Shown: positions 36,951 to 45,028 of the stretch, one piece after another | Numbering within the stretch: position 1 is the stretch's first letter | Layout: every line of letters begins with the position of its first letter | From: JAKAFX01 sp049965715 | Lineage (GTDB): Archaea > Thermoplasmatota > Thermoplasmata > Thermoplasmatales > Thermoplasmataceae | Assembly: GCA_049965715.1 (NCBI GenBank) | Contig: JBMFWA010000005.1 | Span: 23,817-87,816 of the forward strand | Reading direction: 5' to 3' | Length of the DNA: 64,000 bases | Program-made: the position numbers and the translations under genes | The notes under the pieces: generated by a model | What the model was told of the DNA's origin: nothing | Databases searched by the model: none | The model's input: only the letters and a program-made list of their open reading frames with translations

Positions 36951-37254
36951 AGGATTGCAAATGGTAATAGAACATTATCGATTTTTTTGAAACTGCCATG
37001 ATTATACTGAAAAGCCCTTCCTTTCTATGTAAACCTTTCAGATTGGATAGACGGCAGTTCATATGTTGCACATTAAGAGGGGTTTTTATCACCTGACGGG
37101 AAACATTGGACACAGATAACGTGCAATTGTCATGAAGTGAACACTCAGTTTTGAGTGGCTCTTCCATATAGTGAGGTCCCAATACTTCATGTTACGGAAC
37201 AGGAGGAGCTGGAATGTCTGTTAACATTATAAGTATCATCTGTCATGATTCAAT
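36951..37254. other. Intergenic stretch upstream of the aldehyde dehydrogenase
   Basis: No supported gene. The half nearest 36951 should hold the dehydrogenase promoter (AT-rich segment about 36965-36985). A 105-codon minus-strand frame that overlaps the dehydrogenase start has no recognisable product. A TATA-like element for the candidate RNA lies at 37224-37233. Confidence 0.45.
37224..37233 (+). promoter_or_regulatory. TATA-like element before the candidate RNA
   Basis: ACATTATAAG, placed about 27 nt upstream of the first stem of the structured segment at 37260. Confidence 0.4.
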
Positions 37255-37364
37255 TAAAACCTGCTGAATAATACATTAACCAATGGTGAGGCTGGTTGAG
37301 CAGGCTTGATCAATGAGAAAAAGACATTGAGAATGGTTCATTGATCTGAACGGGCCATTTTTTT
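37255..37364 (+). ncRNA. Candidate structured non-coding RNA
   Basis: About 110 nt flanked by a TATA-like element and a run of seven T (37358-37364). Two stem-loops are visible. The first has an outer stem CCTGCT (37260-37265) with AGCAGG (37299-37304) and an inner stem AACCA (37278-37282) with TGGTT (37293-37297). The second has a perfect 9-bp stem GATCAATGA (37308-37316) with TCATTGATC (37338-37346), enclosing a small CATT-GAG-AATG hairpin. No start codon with a sensible frame is present, and the next gene is on the other strand, so it is not a leader. No known family (SRP, RNase P, clear C/D or H/ACA) was recognised. Confidence 0.45.
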
Positions 37365-37490
37365 CATTTGCGTTCTTTGGTATGTCATGCAAGTTGCCGA
37401 TCCCTTTGTTTAACCCGCATGAAGATACCCGCGCATTTGCAGGAGATGGCATGAAAGCAGGTGGTCATTGCTCGTTTAGTTTTGAAGAAT

Positions 37491-37513
37491 AAAATTTTGA
37501 GGAATCAAATTTT
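37491..37513 (-). terminator. AT-rich hairpin after the prenyl synthase gene
   Basis: AAAATTTTGA, a 4-nt loop, then TCAAATTTT form a near-perfect stem with one bulged base 26-48 nt beyond the stop at 37539. On the minus strand it is U-rich, a plausible transcription stop. Confidence 0.35.
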
Positions 37514-37538
37514 CTTGAAGAAAAGCGATGACAATGGA

Positions 37539-38522
37539 TCAGGCAATGGAACTGATCCTGTCAATGACAATGATGGAAAGGTCCATAAGCGTGTCCAGAT
37601 CGGGTGATTTTCCGGTGTCTTTCAGCGAGTCTATTGATTTCATGACATAATCCTTTGCCATCTGCAGGGAATATTCTATTGATCCTGATTCGAGAAACAG
37701 GTTCTTCAGTTTTTCTCTCTGGTCCTTCAGGTGCCCTCTGTCGGTGAGTATTGATCTAATGGATTCAGATAAACTGTCATTCCTTGATAATGCATGAATC
37801 ACCGGCAGAGTGATGGCAGAGTGCGCAATATCTACAAAGATAGGTTTTCCCAGCGTCTCCTCATTTCCTATAATATCAAGAATATCATCTGTGATCTGGA
37901 ATGCCATTCCAAGACTCAGGGCAAACTGTCCAAGATCGTCCGCAGTTTTCTTATCAGCTCCAGCTGCTTCTGCTGCACCTCTGGCACAGACACTGAACAG
38001 ATCTGCTGTTTTCCTTGAAATGATGTCAAGATAGGTTTTCTCGCTCATTCCCAGATTTCCCAGGTTATCATACTCAAGGATCTGCCCTTCTGCCATCTTC
38101 ATGGCACCCTGTGCCATAATTCTGGAAACTTCAGGCCCATATCTTGATGCCAGTTCGTACGCCTTGGTAAAAAGGTAATCGCCCACAACTATTGCATTGT
38201 AGATCCCATATTTGGAGCCTAAAGTCTCGCGCCCCCTCCTCATATCGGAATTATCGATTATGTCATCGTGTATAAGGCTCGCAGTGTGCACCAGTTCTGT
38301 TGCAACCGCAAGGTCCAGTATTTCCTCATAGGGTTTATCGCTTGCAATGCTGTAACTCAAGAGGGTAAGAATTGGTCGGAGTCTCTTCCCGCCTGCTTCT
38401 ATCACATATTCTGACATCTTCTGAAGATCTTCCTGATCGCAGGCTACAGACTCTATCAATCTCCGGTTTATCTTTTCTACCCGCTCTCTGAGACTTGACT
38501 CCCATTCATGAAGATCCTTCAT
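37539..38522 (-). CDS. Trans-polyprenyl diphosphate synthase (GGPP/FPP synthase)
   Basis: Condenses isopentenyl diphosphate with allylic diphosphates to make the C20 (or longer) chain for archaeal ether lipids. The 327-residue form starts at ATG 38522 (MKDLHEWE), where homology begins; a longer frame upstream has no support. The first aspartate-rich motif is in LIHDDIIDNSDMRRG and the second in AFQITDDILDIIG. GGKRLRPIL near residue 45 is the usual substrate-binding block. Chain length cannot be fixed by eye; the residues before the first motif (SL) suggest room for C20. Confidence 0.9.
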   Translation of the reverse strand: MKDLHEWESSLRERVEKINRRLIESVACDQEDLQKMSEYVIEAGGKRLRPILTLLSYSIASDKPYEEILDLAVATELVHTASLIHDDIIDNSDMRRGRETLGSKYGIYNAIVVGDYLFTKAYELASRYGPEVSRIMAQGAMKMAEGQILEYDNLGNLGMSEKTYLDIISRKTADLFSVCARGAAEAAGADKKTADDLGQFALSLGMAFQITDDILDIIGNEETLGKPIFVDIAHSAITLPVIHALSRNDSLSESIRSILTDRGHLKDQREKLKNLFLESGSIEYSLQMAKDYVMKSIDSLKDTGKSPDLDTLMDLSIIVIDRISSIA

Positions 38523-38652
38523 CAATACCAGTTTATGACGACATTGCACCTTCGAATTTAATCCTTTACCGAAAAAACAGAGTTGGTTCAATAATCTGAA
38601 GAGCTTATGAAAAGACTCTCCAGATGAAACTGATATTCAGAGAGAACTGACT

Positions 38653-38922
38653 CTATCTAACAAGAGTTATCTCTATGGAGGACACCTTTGACTCTCCCCT
38701 TTCCCCCTGAAGTGTTTCGGTGTCCAGGGTTATCTTGCCATACTTCACTTCGTGAAGGAACTTGTGTCTTGTGATCTCCGTTATGTCAACTGCCTTGCTG
38801 ATCGACTTGCCTCGCGCCTTTACGGTGATGTGATCTATGTTATTGTTGAACTGTGTAACAATAGCCAGAACGTAGTTCATTGTTGGCTTCTTTCCGACGT
38901 AGATAATGTTTTCTTCTGACAT
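38653..38922 (-). CDS. alba: DNA/RNA-binding protein Alba
   Basis: An 89-residue archaeal chromatin and RNA-binding protein. The opening NIIYVGKKPTMNYVLA, the VKARGKSISKAVDI segment with the acetylatable Lys region, and the C-terminal SSIEITLVR are characteristic. It probably compacts DNA as a dimer. A strong TATA box lies 31 nt upstream of the ATG. Confidence 0.95.
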   Translation of the reverse strand: MSEENIIYVGKKPTMNYVLAIVTQFNNNIDHITVKARGKSISKAVDITEITRHKFLHEVKYGKITLDTETLQGERGESKVSSIEITLVR

Positions 38923-38947
38923 AATTGATCCGGATTGGATTTTCTCT

Positions 38948-38957
38948 CTTTATATAA
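38948..38957 (-). promoter_or_regulatory. TATA box of alba
   Basis: TTTATATAA-type element (read as TTATATAAA on the minus strand) about 31 nt before the alba ATG; the leader would be very short. Confidence 0.6.
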
Positions 38958-39150
38958 TTTTATCGCATAGAGTGTGATAAAACCTCACCTGCCTTACCTC
39001 CTCAAGTGAAGCAATAGCCGAAATTATCGCTCGTATGGAATCTGCGAGACTGAGGTTATTGAACCGCGCCTGATTCTGCTTTTCAGCCGTCCGTCCTGGA
39101 TTGTGTGCTACGGGAACAGGAAAAGATATCCGGATCCTGACATTCAGCAC
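38950..39150 (-). CDS. Doubtful 66-residue reading frame upstream of alba
   Basis: A GTG-initiated frame ending inside the alba TATA box. The product has a helical C-terminal half (ADSIRAIISAIASLEEV) with faint likeness to the small KEOPS subunit Pcc1, too weak to assign. The surrounding 38958-39286 holds no other gene; composition is more GC-rich than typical spacer. It may be a small gene or a decayed one. Confidence 0.22.
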   Translation of the reverse strand: MLNVRIRISFPVPVAHNPGRTAEKQNQARFNNLSLADSIRAIISAIASLEEVRQVRFYHTLCDKII

Positions 39151-39286
39151 CGAGATTCGATCCCTACCAATTATTCATGCCTGATATTGTGTTGAAGATG
39201 CACTCAAAAAGAGCAACATCAAAAAAATTAGAAAAATGAAGTTAAGGCGGCGGATTTGTGTTCTCTTTACGCGCTCCGTCGCGCAG

Positions 39287-39652
39287 TTACTTCCTGATCG
39301 TCTCGATTATTCTCTGATATTCTGCTTCCGTTATTTCTCCTTTGGCAAACCTCTCTTTTGCAATATCCTCAGCACTTCCCCGGTTGTACCTGGTATCATC
39401 CATGGTATGCCCCCTTACTCCTTCAAGGAAGAAGTATATGAAGAGAAGCACGAATATAAAAGTAATCGCGCCCACAATGGGCATTATTATCCCCACGCCA
39501 TAGAATCCATATGCTCCCATCATTCCATAGGGCCCGTAAGTTCCGTTCACGTACCTTCCACCATAGAGGATAGAAACCACTATTGCCACTGCTGCTACCA
39601 GCACAACGAGACCGATCAGTACCCATATCACGCTTTCAATTCTTTTTTCCAT
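39287..39652 (-). CDS. Small membrane protein with C-terminal SHOCT domain
   Basis: A 121-residue product from ATG 39652 (MEKRIESV). It has two hydrophobic helices (about 7-28 and 51-78) separated by a Gly/Tyr-rich loop (RYVNGTYGPYGMMGAYGFYG), then a cytoplasmic SHOCT module (AEDIAKERFAKGEITEAEYQ) near 97-116. SHOCT is a short oligomerisation domain common in such small membrane proteins. It follows the membrane-tethered regulator gene at 39709 on the same strand with a 56-nt gap; a functional link is possible. Confidence 0.78.
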   Translation of the reverse strand: MEKRIESVIWVLIGLVVLVAAVAIVVSILYGGRYVNGTYGPYGMMGAYGFYGVGIIMPIVGAITFIFVLLFIYFFLEGVRGHTMDDTRYNRGSAEDIAKERFAKGEITEAEYQRIIETIRK

Positions 39653-39708
39653 AATACAAAATATGCCGAAAAAGTTCTTAATACATAGCAGAAACATGTT
39701 TCATGAAA

Positions 39709-40287
39709 CTATCTGAAATTGGTTTCGTCAAGGATTATCTCGTTTGTTACCCCCTTCCTTATTTTCACTATGATTCCCCTGTCCTGAAGTGCTGAGAGGG
39801 TTCTTGATATCGTGGTCTTGGACATGGCCGTAGCTGCCACTATTGCACTCTGAAGCATACTGTTGCCGTTTTTCTTCAGCAGGTCAATTATCTCCAGTTC
39901 CGCCTCTGTGAAATATTCTCTTTTGAGTTCAGGTTTCTTCGCACTCTTTTCTGTCGACCCGTGAATTGCCATATCAGTGAATGCAGATTTTCTGCCCCGC
40001 TGTTCCATAATCAATGATGGATAGATTCTTGTAAGTCCTCTCAGGGAAAATCCCGCAATAGTAAAATTACTCGCGACTATGATTATGAACAGATAGAAAA
40101 AAGTCACTGAAACGGTGCCTCTGATGTAAATTATAACGATGAATACGGTTATTGAAATAACTATGATGAGGATTGATAGAATCAGTGAAACTGCATATAT
40201 CACAAGTAATCTAAAGTCGTATCCCGACCGGCCTGACCCGCTCTCCATATTCTGTCCACTCAAAGATTTTCCGATCCTATCCAGCAT
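39709..40287 (-). CDS. Membrane-tethered winged-helix transcription regulator
   Basis: A 192-residue protein with two transmembrane helices (about 26-52 and 60-84), a short linker and a C-terminal winged helix (about 125-185: AELEIIDLLKKNGNSMLQSA, SKTTISRTLSALQDRGII). The arrangement resembles archaeal regulators that sense a membrane signal through N-terminal helices. A TATA-like stretch near 40290-40300 could allow self-regulation. Targets unknown; the downstream SHOCT gene is the obvious candidate. Confidence 0.8.
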   Translation of the reverse strand: MLDRIGKSLSGQNMESGSGRSGYDFRLLVIYAVSLILSILIIVISITVFIVIIYIRGTVSVTFFYLFIIIVASNFTIAGFSLRGLTRIYPSLIMEQRGRKSAFTDMAIHGSTEKSAKKPELKREYFTEAELEIIDLLKKNGNSMLQSAIVAATAMSKTTISRTLSALQDRGIIVKIRKGVTNEIILDETNFR

Positions 40288-40420
40288 ACATTATATAAGC
40301 GTTATTAAGAGGTTATGCGGTTTCGTAAGACTATTATGCATACGCCTGGATATAATTTGTTTCCAGTATGCCCTCTTTTGAAACCTTAAACTATGAATAC
40401 TTGAATTGCCTGATTATACA

Positions 40421-41428
40421 ATGGCTCTCCTAAAACCTGTGGTTGGAAGGAGCATTATAAGAAGATTCAAGGGGGGATCGAAGACCAAGCTGCCCCTGAT
40501 CGCAGGGCACAAGCTCCTTTACAGTTGCAATCTCAGATGTAAGATGTGCCCATTCTGGAGACGCGAGGATGAGGAGCTTCTGTCACTTGAATACGAGGTG
40601 AAGATAATGGATTCACTTAAATCCGCTGGAGTTTCTTTCATGGGTTATGAGGGTGGAGAACCGCTTCTCAGAAATGACATTGGGCAGATACTGGAAGAGT
40701 CCTATCGCAGGTTTCATACATCAATGGTCACAAACGGATGGCTGCTTAAGACCAAAATCAAGGATATAGAGGAGAATCTGAATTACCTCTTTGTCTCGCT
40801 TGACGGGATCGGGGACGTGCATGACAGACTGAGGGGGATTTCTGGATCATTCAGAAGGGCAGTGGAAGGGATTGAAGCTGCGAAGGGAAGAATCCCTATG
40901 TCAATAAGTTCCACTATTACGAAGGATAACATGGATCAGGCAGAGGACCTTGTGAGGCTCGCGCTGAAGCTTGGTGTGAGCATAAACTTCCAGATAGCGT
41001 ATGATTATTCTACAGCCGAACAGATGTCGCCTGATCAGAACAAGCTCAGACAAACCATAGAGATGCTTGGAGATTTCAAGGATGCCGGTTACCCCATACT
41101 CAATACAAGGGAATATTTTGACGCGATCATAAATTCCTGGTTCAAAGGAGAGAGATGGACATGTAAACCATGGCTGACCATCAATGTTGATCCCACTGGC
41201 GGAATTGTCCAGCCCTGCTATGTCCTCAATGAATACAACGGATCAGTAAAAGTGTGGGACGTTGATATCAGGAAACTGTGGAACAGCACCAACTGGGAAA
41301 TATATGAATCATGCAACAGATGTGCACTCGCCTGCTATCTCGAGCCCTCGCTCTTTTCCTGGCATAAATTCTCCATGGTCAGGGAGAGAATACTGGACAA
41401 CATGGTTGGCATGATACAGGAAATGTGA
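40421..41428 (+). CDS. Radical SAM protein with SPASM-like C-terminus
   Basis: The 335-residue protein has the radical SAM cluster motif CNLRCKMC (about 32-39) followed by YEGGEPLLR, the SAM-binding GGE-type element, and the LFVSLDG strand. The C-terminal part contains further cysteines (WTCKPW, QPCYVL, ESCNRCALACYL), typical of auxiliary Fe-S sites in SPASM/twitch domains. ATG 40421 is preferred to the in-frame TTG 40406 because a TATA-like CCTTAAACTAT lies about 31 nt before it. Possible roles include peptide, heme or lipid modification; nothing nearby decides. Confidence 0.85.
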   Translation: MALLKPVVGRSIIRRFKGGSKTKLPLIAGHKLLYSCNLRCKMCPFWRREDEELLSLEYEVKIMDSLKSAGVSFMGYEGGEPLLRNDIGQILEESYRRFHTSMVTNGWLLKTKIKDIEENLNYLFVSLDGIGDVHDRLRGISGSFRRAVEGIEAAKGRIPMSISSTITKDNMDQAEDLVRLALKLGVSINFQIAYDYSTAEQMSPDQNKLRQTIEMLGDFKDAGYPILNTREYFDAIINSWFKGERWTCKPWLTINVDPTGGIVQPCYVLNEYNGSVKVWDVDIRKLWNSTNWEIYESCNRCALACYLEPSLFSWHKFSMVRERILDNMVGMIQEM

Positions 41429-41460
41429 GTCTTTTACCATTAGTCTGACATGGGACATTC

Positions 41461-41853
41461 TCATGACAGACGGATTAGAGTGTCTGTATTCTCTACACCC
41501 TCTATGACCCTGATTCTGTCCACTTCACTGTTAATCTCGTCAATTGTATTCCGCTTCACGTGGACGGCGATATCCTGGCTTCCTGTCAGTTCATAGACAT
41601 CATCGTACTTCCTCATGAGGGAATTCAGCACAGATTTTGTTTTTCTGGTTTCTGTCTTGATTAATATAATTGATGATATCTGCGTGTCCGTTGTCTCAAT
41701 GGTGAATCTCCTTATGATTCCCGAGTCTTTCAGATGCTTGATCCTTTTTCTGACCGTGGCCTCAGATACATTTATGTTTCTTGCAATCTCCGAGTTGCTC
41801 ATCCTGGAATTATTTCGCAGTATCTTGAGGATAAGTGAATCCTTCTCGTCCAC
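41461..41853 (-). CDS. Lrp/AsnC family transcription regulator
   Basis: A 130-residue regulator with N-terminal helix-turn-helix (KDSLILKILRNNSRMSNSEI, VSEATVRKRIKHLKDSGII) and a C-terminal RAM effector domain, which contains the YDDVYELTGSQDIAVHVK turn. It is short of the full 150 residues but complete. Such proteins usually sense amino acids and repress their own gene. It is convergent with the radical SAM gene. Confidence 0.9.
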   Translation of the reverse strand: MDEKDSLILKILRNNSRMSNSEIARNINVSEATVRKRIKHLKDSGIIRRFTIETTDTQISSIILIKTETRKTKSVLNSLMRKYDDVYELTGSQDIAVHVKRNTIDEINSEVDRIRVIEGVENTDTLIRLS

Positions 41854-42003
41854 ATCTGAACATGACCAATGGAAATATAATATTGTGCCTCATTATATGT
41901 ACCATCCTCCGCATATGAGCATATATCCGATCATTGGTAACAACGGCAGTTAGTTAGCAGCTTACTTCCTTTCAACCGAAAACTGGCAGATTAATAAAAG
42001 AGA

Positions 42004-42279
42004 CTAGCGATACATGGTCTGTCCCTTGTTCTCGTCCTGTTTCCTCTTTGAGATCAGGGATCGTTCAACCTTCTTCAGCCGGATTATATTGGTAGCCTGG
42101 ACCATGTACATTGGGAGCCCTGTGTTCTGGTCATTACCGGCTCTGAGAATGGAAACTATCTCCATCTTGATTTGAATTATTGATCCATCGGCCAGCTTCA
42201 CTGTGACCCATTTTGGCTCCTCTTCAAGCTCAAACTCAACAAGTTCCCCGTTTTCCGGGAAATTACCTGGCATTGCCAT
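42004..42279 (-). CDS. Unknown 91-residue soluble protein
   Basis: Acidic N-terminus then a beta-rich middle (KWVTVKLADGSIIQIKMEIVSILR) and a basic tail, suggesting a small barrel such as an Sm-like or S1-like fold; the family is not recognised. A TATA-like AT-rich stretch precedes the ATG by about 20-25 nt and no Shine-Dalgarno is seen, so it looks like a genuine leaderless gene. Confidence 0.65.
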   Translation of the reverse strand: MAMPGNFPENGELVEFELEEEPKWVTVKLADGSIIQIKMEIVSILRAGNDQNTGLPMYMVQATNIIRLKKVERSLISKRKQDENKGQTMYR

Positions 42280-42450
42280 GCTCTGTATATTGTTATATTA
42301 ATAATAAATTAACCCTATTTACACAAATGAACGTGCAACACTTGAAATTTCTGCACACATAGGATGGTAACTCTGATTGTAAGTCTTGATCTCTTTCCTC
42401 CCCAAAATCAGATTGTGGTTTCACCAACGACTTCGAATTGCCCGGGAACG

Positions 42451-42891
42451 TCAGTCTGAAAAAGCCCCGTCCTCATTTGTTCTCGATTTTTTCCTCCTCA
42501 CCAGGAAAAGTAGTGCCGTATGTACAAATGCAGTGACGGAAAATACGAACGGTATCTCTATAAGCAATCCCGTAAGGTTCAGATAATACAGATCATTCAA
42601 TTTATACTGGGTTCCTGGAACCACTATTATGACAAGGGTTGCGGACGCCGCCATAAGCAGTCCCAAACCAATGAGTTTCTCCTTTTCCAGTTTATCTGTG
42701 ATATTTTGTATTCCGTCAGAAAACAGGATGCCTGATCCAACAGAAATTCCAGCAACAAGCGCCGATAGAATTCCATAGTTTGTTGTGTATCTGACCGCTG
42801 CGAACGCCAGCCCTATTGAGATAATTGCAAGTATAATCGACACTAGAAAGTATAGTGTTGCCCGATGCTTATTAACGCTTGAGGAATACAC
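42451..42891 (-). CDS. Unknown four-helix membrane protein
   Basis: A 146-residue protein with four hydrophobic segments (about 13-32, 38-58, 72-92 and 105-131) and a basic C-terminal RRKKSRTNEDG tail on the inside by the positive-inside rule. No motif recognised. It stands alone between the 91-residue gene and the TnpB relic. Confidence 0.65.
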   Translation of the reverse strand: MYSSSVNKHRATLYFLVSIILAIISIGLAFAAVRYTTNYGILSALVAGISVGSGILFSDGIQNITDKLEKEKLIGLGLLMAASATLVIIVVPGTQYKLNDLYYLNLTGLLIEIPFVFSVTAFVHTALLFLVRRKKSRTNEDGAFSD

Positions 42892-43129
42892 AGGAGATCA
42901 ATGACTGATAGAATAATAAACCTATTTCAGATTTTATGAGATAGATCCTGGCGTATTCTCTTCTAAAGAGTGTGATAAGAGTTTCTCAGAATTCTCAGTT
43001 TCAAAAACCAGCATTTCAGACAGGTTATGGTTACTCCAACGCAATGAATAAATTTGAAATCTGGGCATACGGGAAAGCGGATAAGATTCTCAGAGGATAT
43101 CTTTGATTTTGCCTTTTTTAACAAATACA

Positions 43130-43456
43130 CTTCAATTGGTCTGGATCGTTTGACTTCTTTCCAGTTTTCAGCACTTTTAACATATGCGAGCGGGAAGTCC
43201 CCTTTCGCAAGATAGGGAATGAAAGCGAGTAGACAAATTGATATGTGACCCAAGGTTCCTCTACATGTCCGCTGGCAGACAGAAGTGAAACAGGTCGGAA
43301 TGCATATTGCTTCATGCGTGCCTGCATCCGTAAAGTCAGGTGGCTTAGCATGAAGGACAGAGTACCTTCGGGCCGAAGGGAATTCAAGCCCATGGAGATT
43401 CCGCCAGCAACCTTTGAAGTGGGAAGCTCCCTGCGGAAGCTGGGAGAGGAGGTCAC
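43130..43456 (+). pseudogene. TnpB (IS605-type) C-terminal relic with right-end hairpin
   Basis: Only the 3' part of a tnpB survives. Near 43211-43240 a frameshifted reading gives DRE...KASRQID, matching the RuvC-III motif of TnpB (D-R-x-x-N-A-S-x-N-I). From 43245 one frame reads TQGSSTCPLADRSETGRNA and then SGRREFKPMEIPPA and SSLRKLGEEV, the usual C-terminal tail. The DNA of the tail contains a CTCCC/GGGAG hairpin (43427-43446) like that in the omega/guide RNA. No left end, no intact catalytic core and no TnpA are present. The reading frame continues into the tRNA gene, which shows it is no longer functional. Confidence 0.72.
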
Positions 43457-43485
43457 TATAACCCAGAACTATAAACCGATGCACT

Positions 43486-43570
43486 GCGAGGGTAACTAAG
43501 CTTGGCTAAAAGTGCAGGACTTAAGATCCTGTCCGGTAGCGGTTCGTGGGTTCAAATCCCTCCCCTCGCA
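43486..43570 (+). tRNA. tRNA-Leu (anticodon UAA)
   Basis: A 7-bp acceptor stem GCGAGGG/CCCTCGC, anticodon stem CAGGA/TCCTG with loop CTTAAGA (anticodon at 43522-43524), a long variable arm as in class II tRNAs, and T-arm GTGGG-TTCAAAT-CCC. Discriminator A. The CCA end is not encoded and there is no intron. The 3' end of the TnpB relic lies 29 nt upstream. Confidence 0.95.
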
Positions 43571-43803
43571 TTGTTGTGATCATTTCTTTGCTTCCCAATA
43601 CGTGATTTAAGGCTTCATGACAACTGTAAACCCTCTTCGCCATATCCGGGGCACTCCATTCCAGGGCAGGCACTGGTTCGATGCCCTTTTCGATGCTCTT
43701 CATGTTTCAATGCAGGACATTGTTAAAATCAGGATCAGATGAAAACTGAATACTGTCCGATTTTCTTATATATTTTCCTGAAATTCAAGCCGCACTGGAA
43801 CAT

Positions 43804-44982
43804 ATGAGTAAATCCGGGGGGACCATGGCCATAGCTTTTTCCACCTTTATTGCCTTTATGGGAATAGGGGTTGTTGATCCACTGCTTCCATTGATCGGAA
43901 GACAGATGGGTGCCACTCCGTTTCAGGTGGAATGGCTATTTACGAGCTACATAGCGGTTATGTCGCTCTCGATGTTTATCTCCGGCTATTTCTCGACCAG
44001 ATTCGGCAGCAAGAGAACCCTGATCACAGGTCTTCTGATTGTTGTGCTGTTTTCCACTCTTTCTGGCCTTTCTCCGAACATAACCATTTTTGCGGTATTT
44101 CGTGGGGGCTGGGGTCTTGGGAACGCTTTCTTCACCTCCACTGCACTTTCAATAATAGTGGGAATTTCAGCCGGAAAACTGGAAAGGTCCATTACAATTT
44201 ATGAAGCCGCGCTTGGTTTGGGAATAGCTTCAGGGCCTCTTCTTGGAGGCTTCCTGGGATCGTTTGACTGGCGCTATCCTTTCTTCGGAACTGCAACATT
44301 GATGGCCATCGGCTTCATCGTAACAATGGCATTTGTGAAGGAGCCACAAAACAGGGAAAAACGCAGAACTCCCGTTGAGATAGTAGAGGCGCTGGGAAAC
44401 AGACCGGTAAGGATCAATTCCCTCATAGCCCTTGGATACAACTTCGGATTTTTCACAATTCTTGCCTATACCCCTCTCACACTTTCCGGACTTACCACGA
44501 TACAGCTTGGAATCACATATTTTCTCTGGGGTGTACTGGTTGCGTTCTCGTCTGTGGTGCTGGTGCCCAGAATCATCAGAAGAATTGACAGGCTGAATCT
44601 GCTTGAAGTCAACCTTTTACTGTTTGCAATCATTTTCATCGTGATGGGGGAATTTCCTCTCTACAGGCTTGAGGCTATAGTCGTTTCCGGGCTTTTCTGC
44701 GGAATATCCAACGCATCCTTCACTTCCCTCGCAATGGAGGTGTCGCCGTTCTCCAGGTCTGTGTCATCAGCTGCATATAATTTCCTCAGGTGGGCAGGCG
44801 CTGCAATTGCGCCCATACTTGCAGGTTTCTTGGGCCAGACCTATGGGTTTTCATTCCCTTTCTTCGTGGTTGCGCCTGTAATAATAGTGTCGTGTGCAGC
44901 TCTCTTCCTCTATGCCCCGATGCTGAGGGAATCCATTGGAAGGAATATAACAGGAAGCCCTCAGATAAGCTCAGTTGACTGA
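43804..44982 (+). CDS. Major facilitator superfamily transporter
   Basis: A 392-residue protein with twelve predicted helices. The first half contains GVVDPLLPLIGRQMG near 17-32 and the loop motif GYFSTRFGSKRTL near 61-73, typical of drug/proton antiporters (DHA1-like). A TATA-like CTTATATATTTT at 43764-43775 is about 34 nt upstream. The cargo is unknown; efflux is most likely. Confidence 0.88.
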   Translation: MSKSGGTMAIAFSTFIAFMGIGVVDPLLPLIGRQMGATPFQVEWLFTSYIAVMSLSMFISGYFSTRFGSKRTLITGLLIVVLFSTLSGLSPNITIFAVFRGGWGLGNAFFTSTALSIIVGISAGKLERSITIYEAALGLGIASGPLLGGFLGSFDWRYPFFGTATLMAIGFIVTMAFVKEPQNREKRRTPVEIVEALGNRPVRINSLIALGYNFGFFTILAYTPLTLSGLTTIQLGITYFLWGVLVAFSSVVLVPRIIRRIDRLNLLEVNLLLFAIIFIVMGEFPLYRLEAIVVSGLFCGISNASFTSLAMEVSPFSRSVSSAAYNFLRWAGAAIAPILAGFLGQTYGFSFPFFVVAPVIIVSCAALFLYAPMLRESIGRNITGSPQISSVD

Positions 44983-45002
44983 ATCTGAAAAGGTCTTCCA
45001 TT

Positions 45003-45010
45003 TTTATATA
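45003..45010 (+). promoter_or_regulatory. TATA box of the acetyltransferase gene
   Basis: TTTATATA centred about 22 nt before ATG 45029; supports that start over the upstream TTG. Confidence 0.5.
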
Positions 45011-45028
45011 TCATACTGATTGAGTTTC

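Noticed and set aside
36865..37182. 105-codon minus-strand reading frame overlapping the aldehyde dehydrogenase start
   Set aside because: It overlaps the real gene in another frame and has no recognisable product or promoter.
39150..39180. T-loop-like GATTCGATCCC suggesting a tRNA
   Set aside because: No acceptor, anticodon or T stems can be folded around it.
39236..39688. 150-codon plus-strand frame antisense to the SHOCT protein gene
   Set aside because: The minus strand encodes a clear two-helix SHOCT protein; the plus frame is its shadow.
43118..43456. 112-codon minus-strand frame over the TnpB relic
   Set aside because: The plus strand preserves TnpB motifs; the minus product has no sense.
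43521..43703. Short minus-strand frame over the tRNA-Leu 3' half
   Set aside because: It is antisense to a well-formed tRNA and contains no known motif.
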